Below, piece after piece: positions 1 to 7,335 of a stretch of 64,000 nucleotides of DNA. Under the pieces are notes generated by a model that saw only the letters and a list, made by a program, of their open reading frames with translations, was not told where the DNA came from and made no database searches. The stretch comes from AP-15 sp963812675 (GTDB taxonomy: Bacteria; Pseudomonadota; Alphaproteobacteria; ATCC43930; CGMCC-115725): the NCBI GenBank assembly GCA_963812675.1, contig CAWEWR010000016.1:1-64000 (forward strand), given 5' to 3'. The translations under genes and the position numbers were made by a program. How positions within the stretch are numbered: position 1 is the first letter of the stretch; the number at the start of each line of letters is the position of its first letter.

Positions 1-120
1 CGTCTCCGCCGACAATAACGTGTTCGACGATCGCGAGCTGCTGCCCGCGAAAGCTGTCGAAGCCGAAAACCTCGCGAAGCACGTCCTGCGGGCTGCGTTC
101 GCCTTGGCCGCTCACAGGCA
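1..120. repeat. recQ 5'-end direct repeat, copy A
   Basis: Bases 1-120 match 3886-4005 in the same orientation. Bases 1-60 are identical. The next 60 bases, towards the recQ start codon, carry 9 mismatches, and similarity stops just outside the coding region. The repeat may extend beyond the left edge. The two copies flank the accessory cassette. Confidence 0.9.
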
Positions 121-121
121 A
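1..121 (-). CDS. recQ: RecQ helicase, N-terminal part, cut by window edge
   Basis: The minus strand encodes the first 40 residues of an ATP-dependent RecQ-type DNA helicase, including the Q-motif region (FGFDSFRGQQ). The frame stays open to base 1, so the gene continues outside the window. The start is TTG at 121 or GTG at 115; neither has a clear ribosome site. The matching stretch at 3886-4005 encodes almost the same peptide, with five differences near the start (for example P2S, S4N and G7D). RecQ unwinds DNA during recombination repair. Either this copy or a hybrid with it is probably the functional gene, because the other copy is truncated. That cannot be confirmed without the sequence to the left. 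Confidence 0.8.
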   Translation of the reverse strand, partial: MPVSGQGERSPQDVLREVFGFDSFRGQQLAIVEHVIVGGD

Positions 122-417
122 ATCCGGGACGTCGTAATTGAGCGGCGCCCTGGCAAAACCCCGCGCACCGCGCGGGACTCCTCGTTCAGCCGGAAGCGTC
201 TAGCACGCTCAACCAACTGTCCCAGGCGTACCATCGGCGCGACCCCGCCGCTGTGATAGGCCGACCCTATGAACGATACCGCCGAAATCCTCAAGGCCAC
301 CTAAGCCTAAGATGCCAACTTCCCGGCAACAGCGCCCAACGAGTTGACCGCGTTTGGGTGATCGGGTAGGAGCCGGGGTGCCCTTTGGGTCGCTCCAATG
401 ACTCCTGGTATAATTCA
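122..417. other. Intergenic, no gene recognised
   Basis: This lies upstream of the left recQ copy and downstream of the minus-strand gene at 418-918. Short open frames exist (for example 112-300 minus) but none has a convincing start, ribosome site or recognisable motif. Unlike the recQ coding part, it does not resemble the sequence upstream of the second recQ copy (4007 onward). Confidence 0.6.
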
Positions 418-918
418 TCAAGGCAGATCGTCCAACAACGGCGATCCCAAAGTCAGCCTAGCATCGCGATAGGCCGGCGAGAGCAAGACAAGTCGTTCGG
501 GAAAGATGGCGAGGTATACGGTCCGCTCAGCGCCTCGCTCAACGGAAAACCCAAAGTGCGCCAGTGCTGCGTCTCCTAGGTGGGCGCACTTCTCCCTGTC
601 GAACCGCAATCGCTGATAACGGTCAGCCAAAAGGCGCAGGGCTTCCAGAGCCTCGCGATCGGTGCGCTGTTTCAGTTCTTCGTACCGGCTGACGACGCGT
701 AAGCCATCTGTTTTCCAATCCCTGAGGGTTATCAGGCCAGGTTCATCGAAGACCATCAATACCTGAAACGGGTCATCATCACTCCACCACGCGATTCGCG
801 CCGTCCAACGTGACAGAAGGCGAAGGCGTCCCCGGCCATCAATTTTAGTGACCTCTTCCGCGATCACTAAGGAATCGGGGTCGACGATCGGGAGGCCGCT
901 CGGACGGGTTCGCGACAT
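418..918 (-). CDS. Hypothetical protein (166 aa) with AbrB/MraZ-like N-terminal stretch
   Basis: The 166-residue product is soluble, with no signal peptide or membrane segment. Around residues 26-35 the sequence KIDGRGRLRL, followed later by a VLMVFDEPGLITLRDW stretch, recalls the double-psi barrel start of AbrB/MraZ-type proteins. This is only a resemblance. The C-terminal half (about 80-166) is charged and probably alpha/beta. The gene is divergent from the 1248-3508 operon, and its start lies 56 bases from an SOS-type box at 974-988. It could be a regulator of the cassette or an unrelated cargo gene. Function unknown. Confidence 0.6.
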   Translation of the reverse strand: MSRTRPSGLPIVDPDSLVIAEEVTKIDGRGRLRLLSRWTARIAWWSDDDPFQVLMVFDEPGLITLRDWKTDGLRVVSRYEELKQRTDREALEALRLLADRYQRLRFDREKCAHLGDAALAHFGFSVERGAERTVYLAIFPERLVLLSPAYRDARLTLGSPLLDDLP

Positions 919-1247
919 TGGGTCAATATGGGTAAATTTATGTCCGAAGGCTATGTTGAACGGATTTCACATAGTTCTTGTTTTGTTCGAACAGTTAGCT
1001 AGGTTGGAGGCACAACCGACGATTTAGCCTCGGTCCGTCGACAACATGTGGCAATTCCGGATTGACGCAGCTATCAGATCCTGCGATCTTATGATCGCAA
1101 TCCTAGTCGTGGTTTTCTCACCTATGAGACTAGGCGGCGTTTCTCGCGTGGAGCACTATGAAGAACCCGACAGGCGATTTTGGGCGCAGGTTTGGGTAAA
1201 TCTAGTGGGTCGTGCGAAACTTGGCGAACCACCTGTAGGAGGCAGGA
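919..1247. other. Divergent intergenic region of the accessory cassette
   Basis: About 330 bases separate the minus-strand gene at 418-918 from the plus-strand operon at 1248. The region contains the SOS-type box at 974-988 and, overlapping its right end, a perfect 10-base palindrome TGTTCGAACA. A TTGACG hexamer at 1062-1067 could be a -35 element for the operon, but the expected -10 (GATCTT at 1085) is poor. A strong ribosome site (TAGGAGG) sits just before 1248. No convincing gene is seen here. Confidence 0.5.
974..988 (+). promoter_or_regulatory. Candidate LexA (SOS) box, GTTC-N7-GTTC
   Basis: The sequence GTTCTTGTTTTGTTC fits the alphaproteobacterial LexA operator, a direct repeat GTTC-N7-GTTC. 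It lies 56 bases upstream of the 918 start (minus strand) and 260 bases upstream of the 1248 operon. By chance about two such 8-base matches would be expected in 64 kb over both strands, so position in a divergent promoter region is the main support. Confidence 0.5.
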
Positions 1248-1697
1248 ATGCACGGACCGGTTCCGGGTCGCGCATCAAACGAAGAAATAACTGAACTGGC
1301 ACTCGACTCCGCGATCGCGCTAGACAAGCGGCTGCGGCAGGAACCGATTGACAGCAACATCGTAGACGCGTTCCTTCACGTCCTGGAGGGCATCGTGAAC
1401 GTCTCCGCCGATCATGCGGCAGGTAGGCTGATTTCAGACCCCCGCAAAATGGGCGTGGTGACCCGTGCGTACCGTCACCTACAACAGGAAAACCTATCCA
1501 CAATACAGGAATTAATCGAGAAGATTAACCAAATGTCTCAGACCTATCGTGATCCTAACGTTAGTGCCGCCCAAATTGAGCTTCTTCGTGATTTCTGCAT
1601 CGCACTTCATAGGGAATTCCTTGGTCACGCTCTGCGGAGTTACGATGCGGAGCGCCGGCGAGACGCAGGAAAGCAAAATGCCGCGAGATTACTTTGA
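1248..1697 (+). CDS. Small helical hypothetical protein, first gene of accessory operon
   Basis: The 149-residue product follows a strong ribosome site (TAGGAGG) ending about seven bases before ATG. It is mostly charged, predicted alpha-helical sequence with no cysteine cluster, signal peptide or membrane segment, and I recognise no family. The 3' end overlaps the next gene by 20 bases, which implies translational coupling with the metalloprotease-like gene. In an operon of this shape it could be an adaptor, sensor or inhibitor of the downstream enzyme; that is inference from context only. Confidence 0.65.
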   Translation: MHGPVPGRASNEEITELALDSAIALDKRLRQEPIDSNIVDAFLHVLEGIVNVSADHAAGRLISDPRKMGVVTRAYRHLQQENLSTIQELIEKINQMSQTYRDPNVSAAQIELLRDFCIALHREFLGHALRSYDAERRRDAGKQNAARLL

Positions 1698-2928
1698 TTA
1701 CAGCAGGGAGAAACTCGTCTCGTTCAATCGCCAGATTCACGATCTATTATCGGCTGATTTTCCGATACCGCGCACCCGGGTAGCATTAGAAAATATACGA
1801 GTTGTATTCGAAGCGCAGCTACAGAGAATTGATTCTTTGGGTATAGTCTCTGACGTAATTCGCAGAGAAACCTGCGCGCATATCAACGTAATGATCAAGA
1901 AATTCCTTCCTTTGCTTGGCTTCATATTGCGATCCACCAATGTCCGCAATTCATTCGAGTTGACAGATCCAATCACGCGACTTTCAAAACATTTATTTCA
2001 GAAAGAGCTGGTATTCATATTGTCGTCTGAGTGGGAATTTTCCCCGTTAACCTATTCCCTTTCTTTTCAGGAACTGCCCGACGTCATCCTGCTCGGATTG
2101 CCTAGTTTCGAGTCGGCCAATGCGCTCGTGATCCCCCTTGCGGGTCATGAGCTCGGCCATTGGATTTGGCGAGAGGAGGACATCAGCACCAAGATTGCCA
2201 GAGCCTTAGAAGAAAACGTCTTGAACGTTTATATTGACAACTGGAACGATTTTCGAACGATTTTCTGGGACAAAGATGTCGGCAACATTAGAACTGATAT
2301 ACAGATTAGAGATGTCTGGCTGAGTTCATACGATTCGGCAATTCACCAATTGGAAGAAATCTTCACCGACTTTGTAGGCTTGAAGCTCTTTGGCGAAAGT
2401 TATCTGCATAGCTTTGAATATCTTTTAGCGCCGTCAACCGGGGAATTTCGCTGGCGAGACTATCCCGGACTGAAGACGCGCGCAGAGTTCCTTGAGAAAG
2501 CGGCGGCCCACTTTGGAATCTCGACGCCGACGAATTATAGCAGACGTTTTGACAACCCTGCGGGAATTTCGGATCCTGCCGACCGATTTTTGACCGATAG
2601 TAGCGATGCAGCTACATCCGCGACCATAAATTCCATATTGGCCTGCGTAGACGAATTGAGTGTCAAACTTCAATTCCCGAGAACGTCAAATGGAAAAATT
2701 GCACAATGTCTACAGTGTATCCGCAACGGCGTACCCGCAGAGGGTATGGACTATATTGGCAACATTATTAATGCTGGCTGGATGGCGTATCTTGATGCGA
2801 CGATTTTGCCGTGGAGCGAGACGAGGGACGGTCGGCGCATCGACGCGCTCAACGAGATCCTCTTGAAGTCAATCGAGGTGGTCGAATTCGAAGCTAGGAT
2901 GAAGGCTGACGATGCTGCTAACCGTTGA
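1678..2928 (+). CDS. Putative zinc metalloprotease (HELGH), accessory operon
   Basis: The 416-residue product starts at ATG 1678, preceded by CAGGAAA. An upstream start at 1549 would lie inside the previous gene and is rejected. Residues H157-E158-L-G-H161 form a zincin HExxH motif (GHELGHW). An EEIFTDF stretch at about 226-232 could supply the third ligand of a gluzincin. There is no signal peptide or membrane segment, so it probably acts in the cytoplasm. The gene is strongly AT-rich against its surroundings: bases 1981-2040 hold 20 G/C of 60. This supports horizontal origin. It overlaps both neighbours (20 and 17 bases). I do not recognise a named family. Proteolytic activity is inferred from the motif, and the substrate is unknown. 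Confidence 0.75.
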   Translation: MPRDYFDYSREKLVSFNRQIHDLLSADFPIPRTRVALENIRVVFEAQLQRIDSLGIVSDVIRRETCAHINVMIKKFLPLLGFILRSTNVRNSFELTDPITRLSKHLFQKELVFILSSEWEFSPLTYSLSFQELPDVILLGLPSFESANALVIPLAGHELGHWIWREEDISTKIARALEENVLNVYIDNWNDFRTIFWDKDVGNIRTDIQIRDVWLSSYDSAIHQLEEIFTDFVGLKLFGESYLHSFEYLLAPSTGEFRWRDYPGLKTRAEFLEKAAAHFGISTPTNYSRRFDNPAGISDPADRFLTDSSDAATSATINSILACVDELSVKLQFPRTSNGKIAQCLQCIRNGVPAEGMDYIGNIINAGWMAYLDATILPWSETRDGRRIDALNEILLKSIEVVEFEARMKADDAANR

Positions 2929-3508
2929 CGCAATTTGCGATCAACTAAAGGAGGAACCGCAGGACGGCGGGATGGGCCTACCTATAATCCCCCAGCCCGA
3001 CATCGAAGAGTTGCGTCGGCGAGGCGGCGCATCTATTGATCTTAGGCTAGGCCGATGGTTTCTGACGGTGCGGCAATCGAGTGCGCCAGTTATCGAATTA
3101 GATGACGAGCAACACACGCCAATAGGACAAAAGAGCTATTTTGTTCCGTTCGAAGAGAAATTTTATCTGCATCCAGGAAGATTTGTACTCGGAATAACTC
3201 TTGAATGGATACGATTGCCGGAAAGAATATGTGGTTACGTCACGGGGCGGTCATCATGGGGGCGGCGAGGTCTGATTATAGAGACGGCGGCGGGTATCCA
3301 TCCCGGTTTTTCCGGCTGCCTTGCGCTTGAACTCGCAAACGTGGGTGAATTACCGATCGCTCTCAAACCGGGTATGCGGATTTGTCAGATATTTCTGCAT
3401 CAGACGACGAGCGGGCAGACAGTCGCCAGTTCATTCGATGGGCGCCGTCGCCCCGTACTCGGCGCGATACGCAAAGATAAAATTCAGGCCCGGCTGACCG
3501 CCGAGTGA
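2912..3508 (+). CDS. dCTP deaminase / dUTPase-superfamily protein, accessory operon
   Basis: The 198-residue product matches the Dcd fold. The substrate motif GRSSWGRRG begins at residue 112 (E. coli has GRSSLARLG), followed by a TAAGIHPGFSGCLALEL block with the candidate catalytic glutamate at E140, corresponding to E. coli E138. An N-terminal SIDLRLG segment also fits. Dcd deaminates dCTP to dUTP. Key residues look intact, but the TAAG version is closer to bifunctional deaminase/dUTPase proteins, so the product could be dUTP or dUMP. The start overlaps the zincin gene by 17 bases. Dcd-type enzymes are known to act in antiphage defence by depleting dCTP. With its neighbours and foreign composition this suggests a defence role, which is inference. 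Confidence 0.8.
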   Translation: MLLTVDAICDQLKEEPQDGGMGLPIIPQPDIEELRRRGGASIDLRLGRWFLTVRQSSAPVIELDDEQHTPIGQKSYFVPFEEKFYLHPGRFVLGITLEWIRLPERICGYVTGRSSWGRRGLIIETAAGIHPGFSGCLALELANVGELPIALKPGMRICQIFLHQTTSGQTVASSFDGRRRPVLGAIRKDKIQARLTAE

Positions 3509-3542
3509 TTGCGCTGCCCCCATCCTCAAGCTCCTGTCATCC

Positions 3543-3649
3543 CCCCTTACAAACGCGATGCCGCGTCCCTTTTACGGGGGCCGCTCCTTCCGCTTCGGTA
3601 TTTGCGCCCAGTGGTGCTGCGGCAGCGTGTTGAACGCCCCTTACGAACG
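3543..3649. repeat. Short near-repeat CCCCTTACnAACG at cassette edge
   Basis: CCCCTTACAAACG at 3543-3555 and CCCCTTACGAACG at 3637-3649 differ at one base in 13. The second copy sits exactly where recQ homology of the truncated copy ends. They could be remnants of an attachment or junction site, or chance. Confidence 0.35.
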
Positions 3650-4006
3650 GACATAAAGCAGATCGAGGGCCGCGTCCCGAACGGCGCGCTCGATCTCGGC
3701 GGCCTCGCCGGGCGACAGCCGTGAATTGAGGGCCGCCGCGCGCACCCCCGCCTGACGCAGCGCGTCGACCTGGTCCTTCATCAATGCAATCAGCGGGGAC
3801 ACTACGACGCCGACGCCCGAACGCAGCAGCGCCGGGATTTGGTAACACACCGACTTGCCGCCGCCGGTCGGCATCAGCACGACGGCGTCTCCGCCGACAA
3901 TAACGTGTTCGACGATCGCGAGCTGCTGCCCGCGAAAGCTGTCGAAGCCAAAAACCTCGCGGAGCACCCCCTCGGGGCTGCGTTCGTCTTGGCCGTTCAC
4001 AGACAA
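3641..4006 (-). pseudogene. recQ: Truncated recQ 5' fragment
   Basis: The minus-strand frame encodes 121 residues of RecQ: the Q-motif region, Walker A (PTGGGKSVCYQIPA) and motif Ia (VVSPLIALMKDQV). It breaks at ALDLLYV, where RecQ normally continues into SPERL; here RS and a stop follow. Full RecQ proteins are around 600 residues, so the helicase core, RQC and HRDC parts are absent. The start is TTG at 4006 or GTG at 4000. It is the right-hand member of the recQ 5' duplication. The fragment may be the original gene start cut off by cassette insertion, with the left copy replacing it. Confidence 0.8.
3886..4005. repeat. recQ 5'-end direct repeat, copy B
   Basis: This is the partner of bases 1-120, with the same orientation and a constant offset of 3885. 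The inner 60 bases are identical and the outer 60 diverge (9 mismatches). Confidence 0.9.
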
Positions 4007-4479
4007 ACCCGCTGCATCCTATCCGGGGGACCGGTGCACGGTGAGATCCCCGGCATTACTCAGAACATTCCTTCATCGGCGAAATTCTATACGAGCCATA
4101 CCAGTCCCGCAGCCACATCAAAAACATTCCTTACGCCCCGGAGGGGGGTGGCAACACATGGCCGACGCATCTGCCTCAAATGCAGCATGCGCACCCTTGC
4201 CGATACTTTCGCCGTTGCCGCGCAAACCCGGCACATTCTAACCCGCTAAGTGTTAGTGGTTACGGTGGAGCAGGGCTTCCTGCTTGCCACTTCATGCCCG
4301 CCTCTTGGGGAACTGAGTTGTACCGAAAAAGGATGAGATCTTCGCCTTGGGATTGTGCATCGACCCGGGAAGCGATAAGACGGCCGGCGCGCGTATCCAG
4401 CGAACCCGGGGCCGCAACCGACGGTCCCAGCCGCGGCTATCGCTGGCTGATCGCATTTGCCGCGCGAAGCGAGGTAAAC
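4007..4479. other. Divergent intergenic region between recQ fragment and L,D-transpeptidase
   Basis: About 470 bases presumably hold the promoters of the old recQ gene (leftward) and the transpeptidase (rightward). AACATTCCTT occurs twice (4064 and 4123). No RNA gene or convincing small gene is seen. A longer in-frame extension of the transpeptidase (from 4180) runs through it, but that part lacks protein-like composition and a ribosome site. Confidence 0.5.
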
Positions 4480-5973
4480 GTGTTTATTCGCCGTCGCATC
4501 CGAGACAGAAAATCGCTGGTCTTGGCGGCGGGCATCGTGGCCCTCGCCTTTGTCTCCTGCGGTTCGCTGTCACGCGTGGCAGTCTGCGCAGAGACGAATT
4601 CGCCGGCAAGCGCCGATGCGCCCGGTCTCGAGACCGCGCCCGCTGATCCGACCCCCTTTACCGGCAATCCCGAGATCAAGACGCGGCTTGACGCGCCAGG
4701 CAAGCCGACAATCGCCGGTGAAAAGCTGCATGGTTGGCTGCTGCGCCGCTTCTATGGCGCACATGGATATCAAACGGTGTGGGACGGCCGCCCGGAAGAA
4801 GCCAGCCGCCTGCTGCGTGACGCCGTTCTGCGCGCCGCCGACCATGGTCTCGACCCAGGGTTGTTTCACGGCAACGCACTTGCCGAGCACGGCCCGAACC
4901 TGTCGCCGCCGAACCTGTCGCCGGTTGAACGTGATCTGCTGCTCTCCGACGCGTTTCTATCATATGCCGATGCGCTGGCGCGGGGGGCAATGCCGATCGA
5001 GGAGCGGATGGACGACGAGGATCTGACGCCCGAGCCGGTCGACACCGTTGCGGTGATCGACGCCGCGATTGCCGCTCCCGACCCGGCAAAGGTGATCGAA
5101 GCCCTCGCCCCTGCATCCGCCGAATATGAGACTATGCGCCGAGCCTACGCCCAATACCGGGCGATCGCCCTCGGCGCTCAAGGCGCACGGAGCAAAACCG
5201 TGCGCACATCTTCGGAACGCGCGGCGGCAGCCGAACCGCGGATGCGGCAGCTGGTGGTCAACCTCGAACGGCTGCGCTGGCTGCCGCGTCAAATCCCGCG
5301 GGATCGGGTTGTCGTCAATGCCGCCATTGCCCGCCTTCAGCTGTTCCGTGACGACCGGCCGGTATTCACCACCCGTGTCGTCGTCGGCGAGACCGACAAG
5401 CAGACGCCCGAGTTGCAATCGACGATCAATGATGTCCTGTTTAACCCGCCCTGGAACATTCCGCGGTCGATCGCCCAAAAAGAAATCTTGCCGAAATTGG
5501 CTGCCGATCCCGGTTACTTGGCCAGCCACCACATGAGATTTCGCAGCAATGGAGCGGTCCAACAGGAGGCTGGACCCTACAGCGCCTTGGGTCGGCTGAA
5601 ATTCGAGATGACCGATCGCTACGACGTTTATCTGCACGACACTCCCACCAAATCGCTGTTCCAGTCTGCGGCCCGCATGATGAGCCACGGCTGCGTTCGC
5701 GTCGAAAACCCGCGGGTCCTAGCGGTAATGCTGCTCGGGCAGCCAATGGAGGCGATCGACAAGGGGATCGCCGCCGGACACACCAGCCGGCGAGCTTTAC
5801 CGGTCCCGATGCCGATTTTCGTTGTCTACCAGACGGCCTACGTCGAATCGGATGGTTCGGTGCAGTTCCGCGGCGACCCGTATGAGCGGGACGAGGAGAT
5901 TTGGCGATACCTCACCCGGTCGCAACCGCTGCCGGTTGCCCAAGATTCTCCCGCGGGCCAGCGGAAAGGGTGA
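4480..5973 (+). CDS. L,D-transpeptidase, YcbB/LdtD type
   Basis: This 497-residue enzyme forms 3-3 cross-links (or related links) in peptidoglycan in the periplasm. The YkuD catalytic domain occupies roughly residues 260-430. H386 lies in HDTP, and the SHGCVR motif has the nucleophile C405. An N-terminal hydrophobic signal (LVLAAGIVALAFVSC) follows a charged start. The middle region has the helical scaffold typical of the YcbB subgroup. GTG at 4480 is chosen because GAGGT precedes it and the signal peptide then begins at the N-terminus. It is followed by the DUF882 peptidase gene, a common cell-wall pairing. Confidence 0.9.
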   Translation: MFIRRRIRDRKSLVLAAGIVALAFVSCGSLSRVAVCAETNSPASADAPGLETAPADPTPFTGNPEIKTRLDAPGKPTIAGEKLHGWLLRRFYGAHGYQTVWDGRPEEASRLLRDAVLRAADHGLDPGLFHGNALAEHGPNLSPPNLSPVERDLLLSDAFLSYADALARGAMPIEERMDDEDLTPEPVDTVAVIDAAIAAPDPAKVIEALAPASAEYETMRRAYAQYRAIALGAQGARSKTVRTSSERAAAAEPRMRQLVVNLERLRWLPRQIPRDRVVVNAAIARLQLFRDDRPVFTTRVVVGETDKQTPELQSTINDVLFNPPWNIPRSIAQKEILPKLAADPGYLASHHMRFRSNGAVQQEAGPYSALGRLKFEMTDRYDVYLHDTPTKSLFQSAARMMSHGCVRVENPRVLAVMLLGQPMEAIDKGIAAGHTSRRALPVPMPIFVVYQTAYVESDGSVQFRGDPYERDEEIWRYLTRSQPLPVAQDSPAGQRKG

Positions 5974-6114
5974 TCTATCTGCAGTCCTTTTCAACCGTTG
6001 CATAATATCTGGAGGACAAATCTCCAAACATTTGGTTGATTTGAAACGATCGGGCTTGTTTGAGCAGTTTCGAGGTGCTATGGCGTCTCTCGGGGGAAAA
6101 TTGGGGGGTTGCCA

Positions 6115-6657
6115 GTGCCAGCTTCTTCTTTGCTGAGCCGGCGCCGACTGCTCGGCGTTGCGGCTGCGGTTACTACAGTTGGTCTCATCACGCCGGCTCC
6201 GGCCATTTCTTACGCGCCACGATCGATATCGCTTTACAACACCCATACCGGCGAATGGCTGCGGACGGTGTACTGGGCCGACGGCCACTACATCCGCGAA
6301 GCTGTCAGGGACATCAACTGGATCTTGCGGGACCACCACACCGACGAGATGCGCCCGATGGATGCGGGGGTTCTGGACGTCCTAGGCATGCTGCGCGAGC
6401 AGCTCGATACGCCCGACCCCTTTCTGGTGGTTAGCGGCTACCGTTCGCCTGCCACGAACATGAGATTGTACCTGCGCGGCGAGGGGGTGGCGAAACACAG
6501 CTATCACATAAAGGGCATGGCGGTCGATCTTCGCTCGGAGGGGCGTAGCTTGGAGCAGGTGCGCGAAGCGGCCCTCAGCCTGCAATGCGGTGGCGTCGGC
6601 TATTATCCCAGATCGGGTTTCGTCCACGTCGATTGCGGACCCATCCGGCGCTGGTGA
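6115..6657 (+). CDS. DUF882/YcbK-type (MepK-like) murein peptidase, Tat signal
   Basis: The product is about 180 residues. A twin-arginine type leader (SRRRLLGVAAA) at the N-terminus points to folded export. The M15-like metallopeptidase core has KHSYHIKGMAVDLR and a GFVHVDCG end, which provide the His/Asp zinc ligands. Family members cleave peptidoglycan cross-links. GTG at 6115 is chosen because a G-run ends six bases before it; TTG at 6109 would sit on that G-run. It lies downstream of an L,D-transpeptidase, so the pair plausibly make and cut the same kind of cross-link. Confidence 0.88.
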   Translation: MPASSLLSRRRLLGVAAAVTTVGLITPAPAISYAPRSISLYNTHTGEWLRTVYWADGHYIREAVRDINWILRDHHTDEMRPMDAGVLDVLGMLREQLDTPDPFLVVSGYRSPATNMRLYLRGEGVAKHSYHIKGMAVDLRSEGRSLEQVREAALSLQCGGVGYYPRSGFVHVDCGPIRRW

Positions 6658-6789
6658 AGAGCGGTTCTCCCGGGCACCCTTTCGGTGCGCGGATCGCGGG
6701 GACTGCACGGCCTTTCAGCAATCGGACGTGGAACTCTCGCCGCGTCCCAAGGTTGTACCTGCGGGAAGCAACTTCGCTGATGGGCTACC

Positions 6790-6945
6790 ATGCTAGGCAC
6801 AATTCTGCTGATAATTCTGATCCTCTTGTTGATCGGCGCCTTGCCGACATGGCCGTATAGCGGTGGGTGGGGCTACTACCCGAGCAGCGGGCTCGGTTTA
6901 GTGCTGATTATCATCATCGTTCTACTCGCCTTGGGTCGAATATAG
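6790..6945 (+). CDS. DUF3309 small membrane protein
   Basis: This 51-residue protein starts MLGTILLIILILLLIGALP, followed by a WPYSGGWGYYPSSGLG loop and a second hydrophobic helix (LVLIIIIVLLALG). The layout of two short membrane helices around a Trp/Tyr/Gly-rich turn matches the DUF3309 family found in many proteobacteria. Function is unknown; members are often thought stress related. ATG 6790 and TAG 6943 bound the frame. It is convergent with the dioxygenase-like gene at 6967. Confidence 0.85.
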   Translation: MLGTILLIILILLLIGALPTWPYSGGWGYYPSSGLGLVLIIIIVLLALGRI

Positions 6946-6966
6946 CGATGGGCGACCTCGGCGGGA

Positions 6967-7335
6967 TCAACCCGTCCGAGGCCCTCTCCGCAATACCTCG
7001 ACGCGCAACGGCAGAGGGGTGCCGAGCCAAAGCGCAAATCCGGTGTGATCCGCGACGCTGTCATCGGTGAGCGGGTGCACAAGAATATCGAGCCCCTCGC
7101 GGTTCAGCATCAGCCACGGCACCAATCGGGGGAATTCTTCGACCGCGAACGCCACCTGATACATCGCTACCGGATGAGGCCCGACCGGCTCGTCGTGCCA
7201 GCTCCCGATCCGAACCCGCGGGAAATTTTCCCCGATTGCGGTTCGCATTCGCTCCGCGGCCGGCCGGGTCTCCGGAGCGTAATAAAGGTGCGCATGGTAT
7301 CCCGAGATGATGCCGGGATCGACTGCCTCAGCCAT
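6967..7335 (-). CDS. DOPA 4,5-dioxygenase family protein
   Basis: This 122-residue protein has the pattern of the small DOPA-dioxygenase-like family: an early GYHAHLYY (His pair), a central GPHPVAMYQV segment and a late LDILVHPLTDD segment, giving conserved histidines that could bind iron. Fungal and bacterial relatives open catechol rings, but substrates of most bacterial members are unknown. ATG 7335 has a good GGAGGTG site; an upstream start at 7392 lies inside the acetyltransferase gene. It overlaps the end of that gene by 8 bases, so the two are one transcription unit. Confidence 0.8.
   Translation of the reverse strand: MAEAVDPGIISGYHAHLYYAPETRPAAERMRTAIGENFPRVRIGSWHDEPVGPHPVAMYQVAFAVEEFPRLVPWLMLNREGLDILVHPLTDDSVADHTGFALWLGTPLPLRVEVLRRGPRTG

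Noticed and set aside
112..300. 62-residue minus-strand frame upstream of the left recQ copy
   Set aside because: No ribosome site, no recognisable motif, and it overlaps the recQ start.
4180..4479. Longer N-terminus for the L,D-transpeptidase
   Set aside because: The extra 100 residues are not protein-like and would bury the signal peptide; GTG 4480 has a ribosome site.
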